From NCBI GenBank assembly GCA_024959305.1, contig JANXGQ010000034.1, positions 1 through 58,980 on the forward strand: 58,980 nucleotides of DNA, read 5' to 3'. Under the pieces are notes generated by a model, which did not search any database, was not told the origin of the DNA, and worked only from the letters and a program-made list of their open reading frames with translations. This document shows positions 18,866-30,791 of the stretch, piece by piece. Every line of letters starts with the position of its first letter. The first letter of the stretch is position 1. The DNA is from Porticoccaceae bacterium. Lineage in GTDB: Bacteria; Pseudomonadota; Gammaproteobacteria; Pseudomonadales; Porticoccaceae. The position numbers and the translations under genes are program-made.

Positions 18866-19415
18866 TTTCTAGATAACCAAACTCTCGGAGAACCTGTCGA
18901 CACCACCGATCTATATATTGATCGGTTAACTCAAGTTGATTTTCATCGTCCAGAGCTAGGCCGACAAACAACTGTCGATCCTCGGTCAGTGCTTTTGACT
19001 GTTCAAACTCATAGCCACAATTAGGCCAGTAGCCAACTGCGGTAGCCCCCTGATTGACCACCTTGGCCCACAGGTATCCCAGGGCGTCTTGGAACCATTG
19101 CGGATAGCCAATCTGATCGCCGAGGCCATACAGGGCAACCTTAGCGCGCTGCAAGTCGAGGTGGTCCAGTGCATTCCAGTTGGCTTCCCAGTCCTCCTGT
19201 AACTCACCGTAGTCCCAGGTGGGGATACCGAGAATAATGCACTGATAACTCTCCATTAACTGAATTGAGTCATTGGCTATATTGTGCAGAGTAACCGTCG
19301 GTGCTTCAGTCAATGTATGCTTAGTCAGCGCATAAATAGTATCGCGAATTTTCTCTGCCGCCATTTCGGTATAACAGGTGGAGCTGCCGTAAAAAAGTCC
19401 TATAGATTCTTGCAT
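18858..19415 (-). CDS. fldB: Flavodoxin (FldB-like)
   Basis: A 185-residue electron carrier. '[17 protein letters not shown]' is the FMN phosphate loop, '[12 protein letters not shown]' the first isoalloxazine loop (Trp), and '[19 protein letters not shown]' the second, matching long-chain flavodoxins and especially the FldB type. Likely partners are ferredoxin/flavodoxin reductase and radical-SAM or desaturase-type enzymes. It lies between trmL and mnmC; its ATG directly follows the trmL stop, so the three genes are probably one transcript. Confidence 0.9.
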   Translation of the reverse strand: MQESIGLFYGSSTCYTEMAAEKIRDTIYALTKHTLTEAPTVTLHNIANDSIQLMESYQCIILGIPTWDYGELQEDWEANWNALDHLDLQRAKVALYGLGDQIGYPQWFQDALGYLWAKVVNQGATAVGYWPNCGYEFEQSKALTEDRQLFVGLALDDENQLELTDQYIDRWCRQVLREFGYLESD

Positions 19416-19892
19416 CTAACTTCCCGTGCCTCCGCTGCCGATAAAGTTGAGTTGGCGCCAAGCTTCATAGGTCACTATTGATACAGAATTAGATAGATTT
19501 AGGCTGCGGCTGTTGGGTTGCATAGGCAGGCGAATCACCTTATCTGCACCTAGTTCCTCGCGGATACTCTCCGGTAGACCGCGGGTTTCTGGACCAAACA
19601 ACAGGCTATCACCCAATTTGTAGTCAATGCTTGAAAAGCATCTTGTGCCCTTGGTGCTCAACCCGTAAACGGTCTGCGGTTTTATCCTGTCTAAATAGGC
19701 TTGCCAGCTAGAGTGCACTTGCAGGGTTTGAAATTCCAGATAATCAAGGCCGGCTCGGCGCAGTTTTTTATCATCTAAATCAAAGCCAATGGGCTCAATA
19801 AGATGCAGTTTAAAGCCCGTATTGGCGCAAAGACGGATTATATTGCCGGTGTTGGGCGGAATTTCTGGTTGGTAGAGTACTATATCGAGCAT
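19416..19892 (-). CDS. trmL: tRNA (cytidine/uridine-2'-O-)-methyltransferase TrmL
   Basis: A small SPOUT methyltransferase (158 residues) acting on nucleotide 34 of tRNA-Leu isoacceptors. '[20 protein letters not shown]' is the characteristic N-terminus; the knotted SAM site includes '[13 protein letters not shown]' and '[19 protein letters not shown]'. ATG 19892 was chosen because the 24 codons upstream do not resemble the family. A repeat element sits about 60 bp upstream, so the promoter may lie in or next to it. With mnmC it forms a wobble-base modification group. Confidence 0.93.
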   Translation of the reverse strand: MLDIVLYQPEIPPNTGNIIRLCANTGFKLHLIEPIGFDLDDKKLRRAGLDYLEFQTLQVHSSWQAYLDRIKPQTVYGLSTKGTRCFSSIDYKLGDSLLFGPETRGLPESIREELGADKVIRLPMQPNSRSLNLSNSVSIVTYEAWRQLNFIGSGGTGS

Positions 19893-19951
19893 AATTAATG
19901 GTTTATTCAAAATCCAGTGTATTATCGCACTAAATAGCAATGTTATTACAG

Positions 19952-20092
19952 GAGACCTTTGCACATCTAGGAGTTATGCCGCCATACGGCGTTAAAATCG
20001 TACTCATTCGGTCATTTATGACCAATAAACTCCCTTATTGCGTGCGATTTTGCCTTGTCTTAAAGCAAAATCTCTATCCATGCAAAGGTCTC
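19952..20092. mobile_element. MITE-like element with 12-bp terminal inverted repeats
   Basis: GAGACCTTTGCA at the left end and TGCAAAGGTCTC at the right end are perfect inverted repeats 141 bp apart. The 5-bp direct repeat TACAG lies immediately outside both ends (19947-19951 and 20093-20097), the expected footprint of a target-site duplication. Inside is no gene, but there are several inner inverted repeats: gccgccat/acggcg, ggtcat/atgacc, and a wider aaaatcgtac/gtgcgatttt stem. It is therefore probably a non-autonomous element moved by a transposase encoded elsewhere. It sits between the divergent genes trmL and yheU. Confidence 0.75.
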
Positions 20093-20126
20093 TACAGGCA
20101 ACAAAAAAACAAATGGGATCGACTGA

Positions 20127-20399
20127 GTGATTGAAATACCCTTCAAACGTCTGGACGCTGAGATTTTGAGCGCGGTTATTGAGGAATTTATTCTTCGTGA
20201 GGGCACAGACTATGGTGCTTGGGAAGTGAGCTTAGAAGATAAAATTGCTCAGGTACGCGGTCAGTTAGAAAATGGCGATGTGCTTATTACCTTCGACCCG
20301 CGCACAGAAAACTGCACATTGCTAACTCGCCAGCAGTTCTTGCGCAATACTCAGGCGGATGTGCAGGATACAAGAGAGCGACAGGACAGTAGCCTATGA
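20127..20399 (+). CDS. yheU: YheU family protein (UPF0270)
   Basis: A 90-residue cytosolic protein with a GTG start: 'MIEIPFKRLDAEILSAVIEEF', then 'LREGTDYG', 'SLEDKIAQVRGQLENGDVLI' and 'FDPRTENCTLL'. This order of motifs is that of UPF0270/YheU. The function is unknown. It lies just downstream of the MITE-like element and ends 36 bp before tilS. Confidence 0.88.
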   Translation: MIEIPFKRLDAEILSAVIEEFILREGTDYGAWEVSLEDKIAQVRGQLENGDVLITFDPRTENCTLLTRQQFLRNTQADVQDTRERQDSSL

Positions 20400-20435
20400 A
20401 GATTATTCTCAAGATTTGGATGGGTCTCGTTAGTT

Positions 20436-21785
20436 ATGCCTAAACAACTAAACGCAGATTCTGCGCTGTCCCCATGGATGGAATCCATTGTCAGCGCGCC
20501 ACAGATTCTAGTTGGATTGAGCGGCGGATTGGATTCTGTTGTGCTGCTGGCATTGCTCTGTGAGCATATTGATCCACAGCGAATTTGTGCGCTGCATATT
20601 AATCATGGTCTATCGCCCAATGCCGATCTCTGGCAAGCTCTAGCCGCTGAACACTGCGATCAGATTGGGGTGCTATTCCATGCAGAAAAGGTAGAGGTCA
20701 GATCTTCTGGCGAGGGCATAGAAGCTGCCGCACGCCATGCGCGCTATGCGGTCTTTGAGCGCTTGCTGGAACCCGAAGGCCTGTTGTTTTTGGCCCATCA
20801 TGCCGATGATCAGGTAGAGACGGTCCTATACCGACTGTTGCGTGGCTCGGGACCCAAAGGGCTGTCGGGAATGCCAAATCGCAGGTCCATAGGTGCGGGC
20901 ACTCTTATTCGACCGCTGTTGCCATGGCGGAAGTCGGAACTGCAACGCTGCGCCCAACAGAGGAATCTACAGTGGATAGAGGATGAAAGTAATGCCGACA
21001 ATAGTTTCGATCGCAACTATCTACGCAATAAGGTGATTCCAAATATTGCCCTTAAATGGCCGGACTATGCTCAATCATTGCAGCGTTCGGCACAGCTGGG
21101 TAGCGACGCAGAAGAGCTATCAAAGGCATTGGCTGGAGAGGATGTTTTGGGTCTTGATCCCAGAGTGGAGCGAGCTGGTTGGTCGATCTCTATTGAATCA
21201 TTACAGTCCGTTTCACTGCTTAGGCAGAGAAATATTTTGCGCCACTGGTCAGGTTTTAATAATTTACCTATGCCTGGGCCGAAAATTATTGATGAGATTC
21301 TAGAGTCGGTGATCAGTGCTCGCCGAGATGCTGAACCCAAAGTGGTTTGGCAATCTCAGCGCTGGGCGCGCTTTCAGGGGCGTCTGTATATGCTGAGAGA
21401 ACAGGCTTTTCAGGCGCACAGCGAGCTCTCGCTGCAGTGGGATATGCAAAGCCCCCTAGTGTTGGCCGCTGGTGGTCTACTCTGTACTGAGGAGACTATG
21501 GGCAGAGGGTTAAGCGCAGAAATTAGTTCTGTACAGATTCGCTATCGTCAGGGCGGTGAGCTATGCAAGCCAGTTGGTAGGGCCCATTCAAACAGTTTAA
21601 AAAAGCTATTGCAGGCGTATGGGTTGCAACCTTGGTGGCGGGATAGAATTCCTCTGCTCTATGTTCAGGATAAGCTGGTAGCCGTGGGGGACCTTTGGGT
21701 CTGTGAGGGTTGGAGTGCTGGGGCTGGAGAAAAAGGTCTCGAGATTGACTGGCAAGTGGATTCTATATCTCAAATAATTACATAG
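20436..21785 (+). CDS. tilS: tRNA(Ile)-lysidine synthase
   Basis: Uses ATP and lysine to convert C34 of tRNA-Ile(CAU) to lysidine, so that it reads AUA. The PP-loop 'GLSGGLDSVVLL' (28-39) is intact, with 'HINHGLS', 'EAAARHARYAVFERLL' and 'LAHHADDQVETVLYRLLRGSG', followed by the TilS middle domain and a C-terminal domain with 'RYRQGGE' and 'LKKLLQAYGLQPWWRDRIPLLY'. The 449-residue length is normal for gammaproteobacteria. In many relatives tilS follows accA; here it follows yheU. Confidence 0.95.
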   Translation: MPKQLNADSALSPWMESIVSAPQILVGLSGGLDSVVLLALLCEHIDPQRICALHINHGLSPNADLWQALAAEHCDQIGVLFHAEKVEVRSSGEGIEAAARHARYAVFERLLEPEGLLFLAHHADDQVETVLYRLLRGSGPKGLSGMPNRRSIGAGTLIRPLLPWRKSELQRCAQQRNLQWIEDESNADNSFDRNYLRNKVIPNIALKWPDYAQSLQRSAQLGSDAEELSKALAGEDVLGLDPRVERAGWSISIESLQSVSLLRQRNILRHWSGFNNLPMPGPKIIDEILESVISARRDAEPKVVWQSQRWARFQGRLYMLREQAFQAHSELSLQWDMQSPLVLAAGGLLCTEETMGRGLSAEISSVQIRYRQGGELCKPVGRAHSNSLKKLLQAYGLQPWWRDRIPLLYVQDKLVAVGDLWVCEGWSAGAGEKGLEIDWQVDSISQIIT

Positions 21786-21808
21786 GCTTTAAATATGATG
21801 GTAACAAC

Positions 21809-22549
21809 ATGAAATACCAACTTTTCTTTGCATTACTTTACCTGTTTTATTCGGTTTGCACTTATGCAGTAGACGCTGTAGAGAAGCTAGATTACCAAGA
21901 AGAGATTAGTGTTGAGCTCGGTTTAATCATCACAAGTGGGGATACTGAGGCCAAAAATATTAATGCCCAACTCAATGTGCAGCAGGAATGGCAGAAATTG
22001 AGAAACGAAGTCGAATTAAAGTACCGTTACGCATCGCAAGATGATGACACCTCTTCGGAAAATTATTTGATTTCAGAGGAACTAAATTATTTGTTCGGTG
22101 ACAGAAATCGCTTCTTGTTTGGAAGGATTTTGCATGAGGAAGATAAATTCAGCGGCTTTGATTATCAAACAGCAATTTCCATTGGTTATGGGTGCCGCTA
22201 TATAGACACAGAAGTTCACAGGCTTGATCTAAAGCTTGGCTCAGGCTACCGATTTGTCGAAACGATACAGACCTACTCTGAGCAGCTGGAATTAAGTGAT
22301 GAGGCCATTGTCGAGGCCACCACCCTATATAAGGTAAATTTGAGCGAGGCAGCAACGCTTGAAGAAAATTTTTCAGTAGAATTTGGCTCAGACGTAACAA
22401 TTTCAAAGAGCCAAACCTCATTAAAAACACGAATCAATGACAAATTAGCCATCAAGCTTTCTCTCGAGATGAAATACACTGACAAGGTGCCTGAAGGAAA
22501 GAATCAATTTAATACAGAGACATTAATTACCCTAACCTATGAAATTTAG
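21809..22549 (+). CDS. DUF481 (YdiY-like) outer-membrane protein
   Basis: A 246-residue exported protein. The signal peptide runs to about 'VCTYA', and the mature chain alternates strands typical of the DUF481/YdiY family: 'ISVELGLIITSGDTEAKNIN', 'YASQDDDTSSENYLISEELNYL', 'FLFGRILHEEDKFSGFDYQTAISIG' and 'INDKLAIKLSLEMKYTD'. The C-terminal 'TETLITLTYEI' looks like a final barrel strand. Function unknown; E. coli YdiY is acid-induced. It probably stands alone between tilS and pyrG. Confidence 0.8.
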   Translation: MKYQLFFALLYLFYSVCTYAVDAVEKLDYQEEISVELGLIITSGDTEAKNINAQLNVQQEWQKLRNEVELKYRYASQDDDTSSENYLISEELNYLFGDRNRFLFGRILHEEDKFSGFDYQTAISIGYGCRYIDTEVHRLDLKLGSGYRFVETIQTYSEQLELSDEAIVEATTLYKVNLSEAATLEENFSVEFGSDVTISKSQTSLKTRINDKLAIKLSLEMKYTDKVPEGKNQFNTETLITLTYEI

Positions 22550-22555
22550 CTCTAG

Positions 22556-22567
22556 TGCAATGGTCTC
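22556..22567 (+). repeat. Single TGCAATGGTCTC terminal-type motif
   Basis: Matches the terminal repeat of the 19952-20092 element at 11 of 12 positions. It lies 7 bp after the DUF481 stop, in the spacer before pyrG. No facing partner is visible. Confidence 0.35.
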
Positions 22568-22642
22568 GGCAGTGGAATACTCACCGCCTTTGTGGTAATT
22601 TACTACCCCATCTTTTGTAGGATGGGTCCGAGGCCGAATTAA

Positions 22643-25204
<2,562 letters not shown>

Positions 25205-25250
25205 CCGGATATTGTCGGCAGGCGAGTAAGTTAGCCAGCCAATATCCCGG
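25205..25250 (+). other. Hairpin between kdsA and eno
   Basis: CCGGATATTG pairs with CAATATCCCGG around a 25-base loop, with one bulged C. No T-run follows, so it is not a classic intrinsic terminator. It may stabilise or process the kdsA-eno mRNA. Confidence 0.35.
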
Positions 25251-25289
25251 TAAGTAAATAACCCTAACCTTTTACGGAGTAGACTTTAA

Positions 25290-26573
<1,284 letters not shown>

Positions 26574-26629
26574 CAGGGGCAACAATGGGTTGCTGGCAAC
26601 TCCGTAAATATACTTAGACTTATGATGTT

Positions 26630-26935
26630 ATGCGTTGGTTAGTGGTTATTCTAGTGACTGTTTTTTTACTGCTTCAGGTCCGGCTTTGGTTTGGAGAGGG
26701 GAGCATTTCTCACAAGTTAGACTTGGATAGGCAATGGGCAGTGCAGAAAGAGAGGAACGAGGGTCTGAAAGTTCGCAATAGGCTGATTGCCAAAGAGGTG
26801 GAAAGCCTCAAAACCAATCTCAACTCCATTGAGGAGAAGGCGCGCAAAGATTTGGGTATGATTAAGGATGCAGAGGTCTTTTATTTGGTGATCGATAAAA
26901 AAGAGCAACTATCCACTGCAGAAGCAGCGCCCTGA
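26630..26935 (+). CDS. ftsB: Cell division protein FtsB
   Basis: A 101-residue bitopic membrane protein of the divisome that forms the FtsQ-FtsB-FtsL complex. A membrane helix at residues ~3-20 ('WLVVILVTVFLLLQVRLWFG') is followed by a periplasmic coiled coil ('VQKERNEGLKVRNRLIAKEV') and the conserved 'EEKARKDLGMIKDAEVFYLV' tail. Position between eno and ispD confirms the assignment. Confidence 0.94.
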   Translation: MRWLVVILVTVFLLLQVRLWFGEGSISHKLDLDRQWAVQKERNEGLKVRNRLIAKEVESLKTNLNSIEEKARKDLGMIKDAEVFYLVIDKKEQLSTAEAAP

Positions 26936-26942
26936 GAGGCTT

Positions 26943-27662
26943 ATGAGCAGATCTAAAGCAAGAATTTGGGCTGTAGTGCCGGCCGCTGGGATTGGTCGGC
27001 GCTTCTCAGCGGATACCCCCAAGCAGTTCCATCAGCTCAATGGACAGCCAGTTGCCCAGCACACACTGAATCGCCTGTTGAGCCTATCCGCGATAGAGGC
27101 TCTCTTTATACCCTGTGATACCATCTCAAGTGGGTGGTCTGGAGTTCCGGCAGTGCAAGATAGTCGAGTCCGCTTAATTGCAGGTGGCGAGCAGCGAGTG
27201 CACTCGGTGCTAAACGGATTGATGGCGATTCAAGAATTGGCCTCGGATGATGACTGGGTGCTGGTCCACGATATGGCCAGACCCTGTGTTACCACTGAAA
27301 ATATAACTGCGTTGCTTTCCGCCCTAGCCGATCATCCAGTGGGCGGTATTTTGGCTGCGCCGATTAACGACACCCTCAAAATAGTAAGCTCGGATAAATA
27401 TATTCATACTACGGTTAATCGCGATGAATTTAGAGTGGCACAGACCCCGCAGATGTTCCGATATAAACTGCTCAAAGATACTATCTGCGCCATGTTAAGA
27501 GATAAAGTAACCCCTACAGACGAGGCCTCGGCAATAGAATATGCCGGACTAAAGGCGTTGGTCGTAGAGGGTCGTCAAGATAATATAAAAATTACTCGGC
27601 GAGAAGATTTAGCTGTAGCAGCCGCAATCATGAAAAATCAGGAGATTGAAGGATGCGTATAG
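26943..27662 (+). CDS. ispD: 2-C-methyl-D-erythritol 4-phosphate cytidylyltransferase
   Basis: Third step of the MEP isoprenoid pathway: transfers CMP from CTP to methylerythritol phosphate. The 239-residue enzyme has the glycine-rich '[18 protein letters not shown]', '[16 protein letters not shown]', '[11 protein letters not shown]' and 'APINDTLK', and later '[18 protein letters not shown]' and '[11 protein letters not shown]'. It begins 7 bp after ftsB and overlaps ispF by 10 bp, so translation is likely coupled. Confidence 0.96.
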   Translation: MSRSKARIWAVVPAAGIGRRFSADTPKQFHQLNGQPVAQHTLNRLLSLSAIEALFIPCDTISSGWSGVPAVQDSRVRLIAGGEQRVHSVLNGLMAIQELASDDDWVLVHDMARPCVTTENITALLSALADHPVGGILAAPINDTLKIVSSDKYIHTTVNRDEFRVAQTPQMFRYKLLKDTICAMLRDKVTPTDEASAIEYAGLKALVVEGRQDNIKITRREDLAVAAAIMKNQEIEGCV

Positions 27663-28141
27663 GGCATGGTTATGATGTTCACGGGTTTGGAGAAGGCGAT
27701 TGCTTGATCTTGGGTGGAGTGACTATTCCTTTTGCCCACTCGTTTGTCGCCCATTCCGACGGCGATGTGCTGATTCACGCCCTGATCGATGGCTTGTTGG
27801 GAGCGCTTGCACTGGGTGATATCGGACAGCATTTTCCCGATACAGACCCCCAGTATAAGGATTGCAATAGTCGCCAGTTACTGGTTCAGGCTCAGGCGAT
27901 GATGGTTGCCCGCGGTTATCAGCTGGGTAACGCGGATATCACCATTATTGCTGAGGCTCCGAAGATGGCGCCCCACCTCAGTCTAATCTGTGAGAATTTA
28001 GCCGCAGATTTAAAGTGCTCTGTGGATCAGTTAAATATCAAGGCCACTACCACTGAAAAGTTAGGTTTTATCGGTCGCGGTGAGGGCGTTGCCTGTCACG
28101 CCGTGGTTCTGCTAGTACAATCTGGAGCTCGGGGCGATTAA
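27653..28141 (+). CDS. ispF: 2-C-methyl-D-erythritol 2,4-cyclodiphosphate synthase
   Basis: Fifth step of the MEP pathway, cyclising the CDP-methylerythritol phosphate made by IspD and IspE. The 162-residue zinc enzyme starts '[12 protein letters not shown]' (metal ligands Asp and His) and has '[19 protein letters not shown]', '[11 protein letters not shown]' and '[19 protein letters not shown]'. The start overlaps the end of ispD, and its TAA overlaps the likely start codon of truD. Confidence 0.97.
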   Translation: MRIGHGYDVHGFGEGDCLILGGVTIPFAHSFVAHSDGDVLIHALIDGLLGALALGDIGQHFPDTDPQYKDCNSRQLLVQAQAMMVARGYQLGNADITIIAEAPKMAPHLSLICENLAADLKCSVDQLNIKATTTEKLGFIGRGEGVACHAVVLLVQSGARGD

Positions 28142-29090
28142 TTCAGATCATTTTAGTTTTAATGCTCTGGCGCGAATGCATGGTGAACCCCTGGGTCGCG
28201 CTATGTTTCGATATTGTCCTGAAGATTTTTCGGTAGATGAAATAATTGACTTCCAACCCTCTAATGAGGGCGAGCACCTTCTTCTGCATATTCAAAAGCG
28301 CGATCAAAATACTCAGTGGGTGGCGGGGTTGCTGGCGGAGTTAGCTGGTATAGAGCGCAGAGCGGTTGGATTCTGTGGTCTCAAAGATCGCTTTGCTGTC
28401 ACAACCCAGTGGTTTAGCCTCCATCTTCCCGGCAGGGAAATTACTCAACAGCAGTTACAACACGAAGATTTTCAAATACTGTCCAGTCATCGTCATCACC
28501 AGAAGCTCAGAAGAGGTATGCATGCAGGCAATAGATTTAATATAGTCCTGCGCGATTTCAATGTGGATACTAGAGTGCTTTATGAGCGACTGGAGCGCAT
28601 TCGATGTTGTGGTGTACCCAACTACTTTGCTGAGCAGCGCTTTGGCCGACAGGGCAATAATTTAAACAGAGCGGCTGAGTTGATAGCAGAGGGTCGGCTT
28701 AAAGGCAATAAATATGGCACAGGCATGTATCTTTCAGCGGCTCGCTCCTGGTTGTTTAATCTGTTGCTGGATAGCTATTTGGGCCTCGGTAGTGCCCGTT
28801 TTGGAGAAACTGGTGCGCTTTGGGGAAGAGGGCGTTCAGCCAGCACTGCCGAGCTTGGAAAAATGGAAACCGAGGTATTGGCCAACTGGGAAAAATGGTG
28901 TGATGCGCTGGAACACGCCGGCCTTAAGCAGGAGCGTCGACTGTTTCTTTTACAGCCGGAAAATTTTACCTACCAATGCATTGACAAAAATACTTTTGAA
29001 CTTAGCTTTGATCTGCTCGCAGGTTGTTATGCCACGGCTGTTTTGCGTGAAATAGCGAAATTATTTCGCCCCGATATCACCGCCCTGTGA
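28137..29090 (+). CDS. truD: tRNA pseudouridine(13) synthase TruD, likely ATT start
   Basis: Makes pseudouridine 13 in tRNA-Glu. The catalytic Asp is in '[18 protein letters not shown]'; other family blocks are 'PEDFSVDEI', '[16 protein letters not shown]' and '[18 protein letters not shown]'. The first ATG (28176) would give a truncated N-terminus starting 'MHGEPLG' and has no ribosome site. The frame is open upstream, and homologues have about a dozen residues before the 'HGxPxG' motif. ATT at 28137 overlaps the ispF stop, has GGAG 9 nt before it and restores the missing residues ('[13 protein letters not shown]'). No ATG, GTG or TTG exists between the upstream stop and 28176, so an ATT start is inferred; CTG 28122 is the alternative. 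Confidence 0.85.
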   Translation: MNSDHFSFNALARMHGEPLGRAMFRYCPEDFSVDEIIDFQPSNEGEHLLLHIQKRDQNTQWVAGLLAELAGIERRAVGFCGLKDRFAVTTQWFSLHLPGREITQQQLQHEDFQILSSHRHHQKLRRGMHAGNRFNIVLRDFNVDTRVLYERLERIRCCGVPNYFAEQRFGRQGNNLNRAAELIAEGRLKGNKYGTGMYLSAARSWLFNLLLDSYLGLGSARFGETGALWGRGRSASTAELGKMETEVLANWEKWCDALEHAGLKQERRLFLLQPENFTYQCIDKNTFELSFDLLAGCYATAVLREIAKLFRPDITAL

Positions 29091-29148
29091 TATATTTACT
29101 CTTAGTTTTTAGGCAATTTTTTGCATGGGTTTTTATTGGGAGCACTGA

Positions 29149-29829
29149 GTGAATTCGATTGATTTGGCCGGTATAGGTATGACATCTCAGCGCACAAGGG
29201 AGCGTTTGATTCAGCGTCTAGAAGATCAGGGTATCAGTAGTCAGGCCGTATTAGATGTGATTAGAATGACACCTCGACATCTGTTTGTCGACGAGGCGCT
29301 TTCCCATAGAGCCTATGAGGATACAGCACTGCCAATTGGTTTCGCACAAACGCTCTCCCAACCCTATGTTGTAGCGCGAATGACAGAGGCACTTCTCAGT
29401 GATGGCCCACTTCAGCGGGTGCTTGAAATTGGCACAGGGTCCGGTTACCAGACTGTTGTGTTGTCACAGTTGGTGGCCGAGGTGGTTTCGGTGGAGCGCA
29501 TAGAGCCGCTGTTAAAAAAAGCCAGAGAGCGGTTTCGCAAATTGCGATTAACTAATATTACCGCAAGCTTATCCGATGGTAGTTTTGGCTGGGAAGAGCA
29601 GGCACCCTACAATGGGATTATCTCCACTGCAGCGCCCCAGGCGATACCCCAACAGCTGCTACAGCAACTGGCTCCCAATGGCATATTGGTGATACCTGTG
29701 GGTGGTGAGATGGTACAAGATTTGCGGGTTATCAGGCGCTTGGGCGATTCCAATGAATTTGATGAGGATGTGATTGAAAAGGTTAGATTTGTGCCTTTGC
29801 TGGGCGGCGTCACCCGCTCGTTCCGCTAG
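29149..29829 (+). CDS. pcm: Protein-L-isoaspartate O-methyltransferase
   Basis: Methylates isoaspartyl residues formed in ageing proteins so that they can revert to aspartate, using SAM. The 226-residue protein (GTG start) has '[12 protein letters not shown]', '[20 protein letters not shown]', '[20 protein letters not shown]', motif I '[12 protein letters not shown]' and '[10 protein letters not shown]'. In E. coli surE lies between truD and pcm; here it is absent. The gene belongs to the stationary-phase cluster leading to nlpD-rpoS. Confidence 0.95.
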   Translation: MNSIDLAGIGMTSQRTRERLIQRLEDQGISSQAVLDVIRMTPRHLFVDEALSHRAYEDTALPIGFAQTLSQPYVVARMTEALLSDGPLQRVLEIGTGSGYQTVVLSQLVAEVVSVERIEPLLKKARERFRKLRLTNITASLSDGSFGWEEQAPYNGIISTAAPQAIPQQLLQQLAPNGILVIPVGGEMVQDLRVIRRLGDSNEFDEDVIEKVRFVPLLGGVTRSFR

Positions 29830-29838
29830 AGGAAATAA

Positions 29839-30780
29839 ATGAAGAATTCTCGTCAATATTTGTTATTGTTTTTGCGTGGTATTGCCATGGGAGCTGTGGA
29901 TTTGGTGCCTGGGATTTCTGCAGGGACCATTGCCTTTGTGACGGGTATTTACGCCGAACTAATAAACAGCATTAAATCTTTTAACCTCCAAGCCATAAGA
30001 ATTTTGAAAGCTGATGGTATACCCGCAACTTGGCAACATATCAATGGTAGTTTCCTAACCATTCTGTTGGCCGGAATACTGGTGAGCCAATTTTCATTGG
30101 CGGGGATAATGCGATTTCTCTTAGATACCTATGGGTTGCCACTATGGTCTTTTTTTACCGGGCTTATTATGGCTTCAGTGATCTATTTACTGCGCCAGCA
30201 TCCCCCTAGAAGGTATGTTGACACTGGGGGTTTTTGCCTAGGGCTAATCTGCGCTTACGGCATATCTATCGCCCCTGCAGTGATGCTTGGAGGCGATTAT
30301 ATAACTATGTTTTTTGCTGGCAGTATTGCCCTGTGCGCGATGATATTACCGGGCATTTCCGGTGCGTTTGTATTGGTGCTACTCGGTTTATATCCGGTTT
30401 ATATAGATGCACTAGTCAATGTGCATATGGATTTATTAGTGGTATTTGCCACTGGTGGAGTGGTTGGACTTATGTTGTTTAGCCGTCTGCTATCTTGGTT
30501 GTTGGATCACTACAAAAATACGGTCATTGCCATTATGTGTGGATTTTTGGTGGCTAGCCTGAACGTTATTTGGCCATGGAAGCTGGTGACTGAATCAATT
30601 CTAAGTCACTCTGGAGGCACTATCGTACTGGCTTCGGAGAATGTGCTTCCCCATAACTATCAAGCAGCTGTGGGTCAAGACCCGCAAATATTTGTTTGTA
30701 CAATGGCGCTGTTGGCCGGTTTTTGCCTAGTGTTAGGGCTGGAAACCATCGGCAATAGATATCGAGAAAAGTTAAAATAG
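29839..30780 (+). CDS. DUF368 membrane protein, PopT-type undecaprenyl phosphate translocase
   Basis: A 313-residue polytopic inner-membrane protein with about eight hydrophobic helices. The N-terminal 'RGIAMGAVDLVPGISAGTIA' and the repeat-like 'CAMILPGISGAFVLVLLGLY' are the two signature segments of DUF368. Members of this family (PopT) were shown in other bacteria to return undecaprenyl phosphate across the membrane for reuse in cell-wall synthesis. It begins 9 bp after pcm and ends 11 bp before nlpD, so it is part of that transcript. Specific activity here is inferred from the family. Confidence 0.85.
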   Translation: MKNSRQYLLLFLRGIAMGAVDLVPGISAGTIAFVTGIYAELINSIKSFNLQAIRILKADGIPATWQHINGSFLTILLAGILVSQFSLAGIMRFLLDTYGLPLWSFFTGLIMASVIYLLRQHPPRRYVDTGGFCLGLICAYGISIAPAVMLGGDYITMFFAGSIALCAMILPGISGAFVLVLLGLYPVYIDALVNVHMDLLVVFATGGVVGLMLFSRLLSWLLDHYKNTVIAIMCGFLVASLNVIWPWKLVTESILSHSGGTIVLASENVLPHNYQAAVGQDPQIFVCTMALLAGFCLVLGLETIGNRYREKLK

Positions 30781-30791
30781 GTGAGCTAATT

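Noticed and set aside
20396..20443. 15-codon frame between yheU and tilS as a leader peptide
   Set aside because: No ribosome site of its own, no regulatory codon run and no attenuator hairpin; it is probably chance.
22607..22626. CCCATC/GATGGG hairpin upstream of pyrG as an attenuator
   Set aside because: A 6-bp stem without a T-run or alternative fold; pyrG attenuation by reiterative transcription is known from Gram-positive bacteria and the required G-run leader is not seen.
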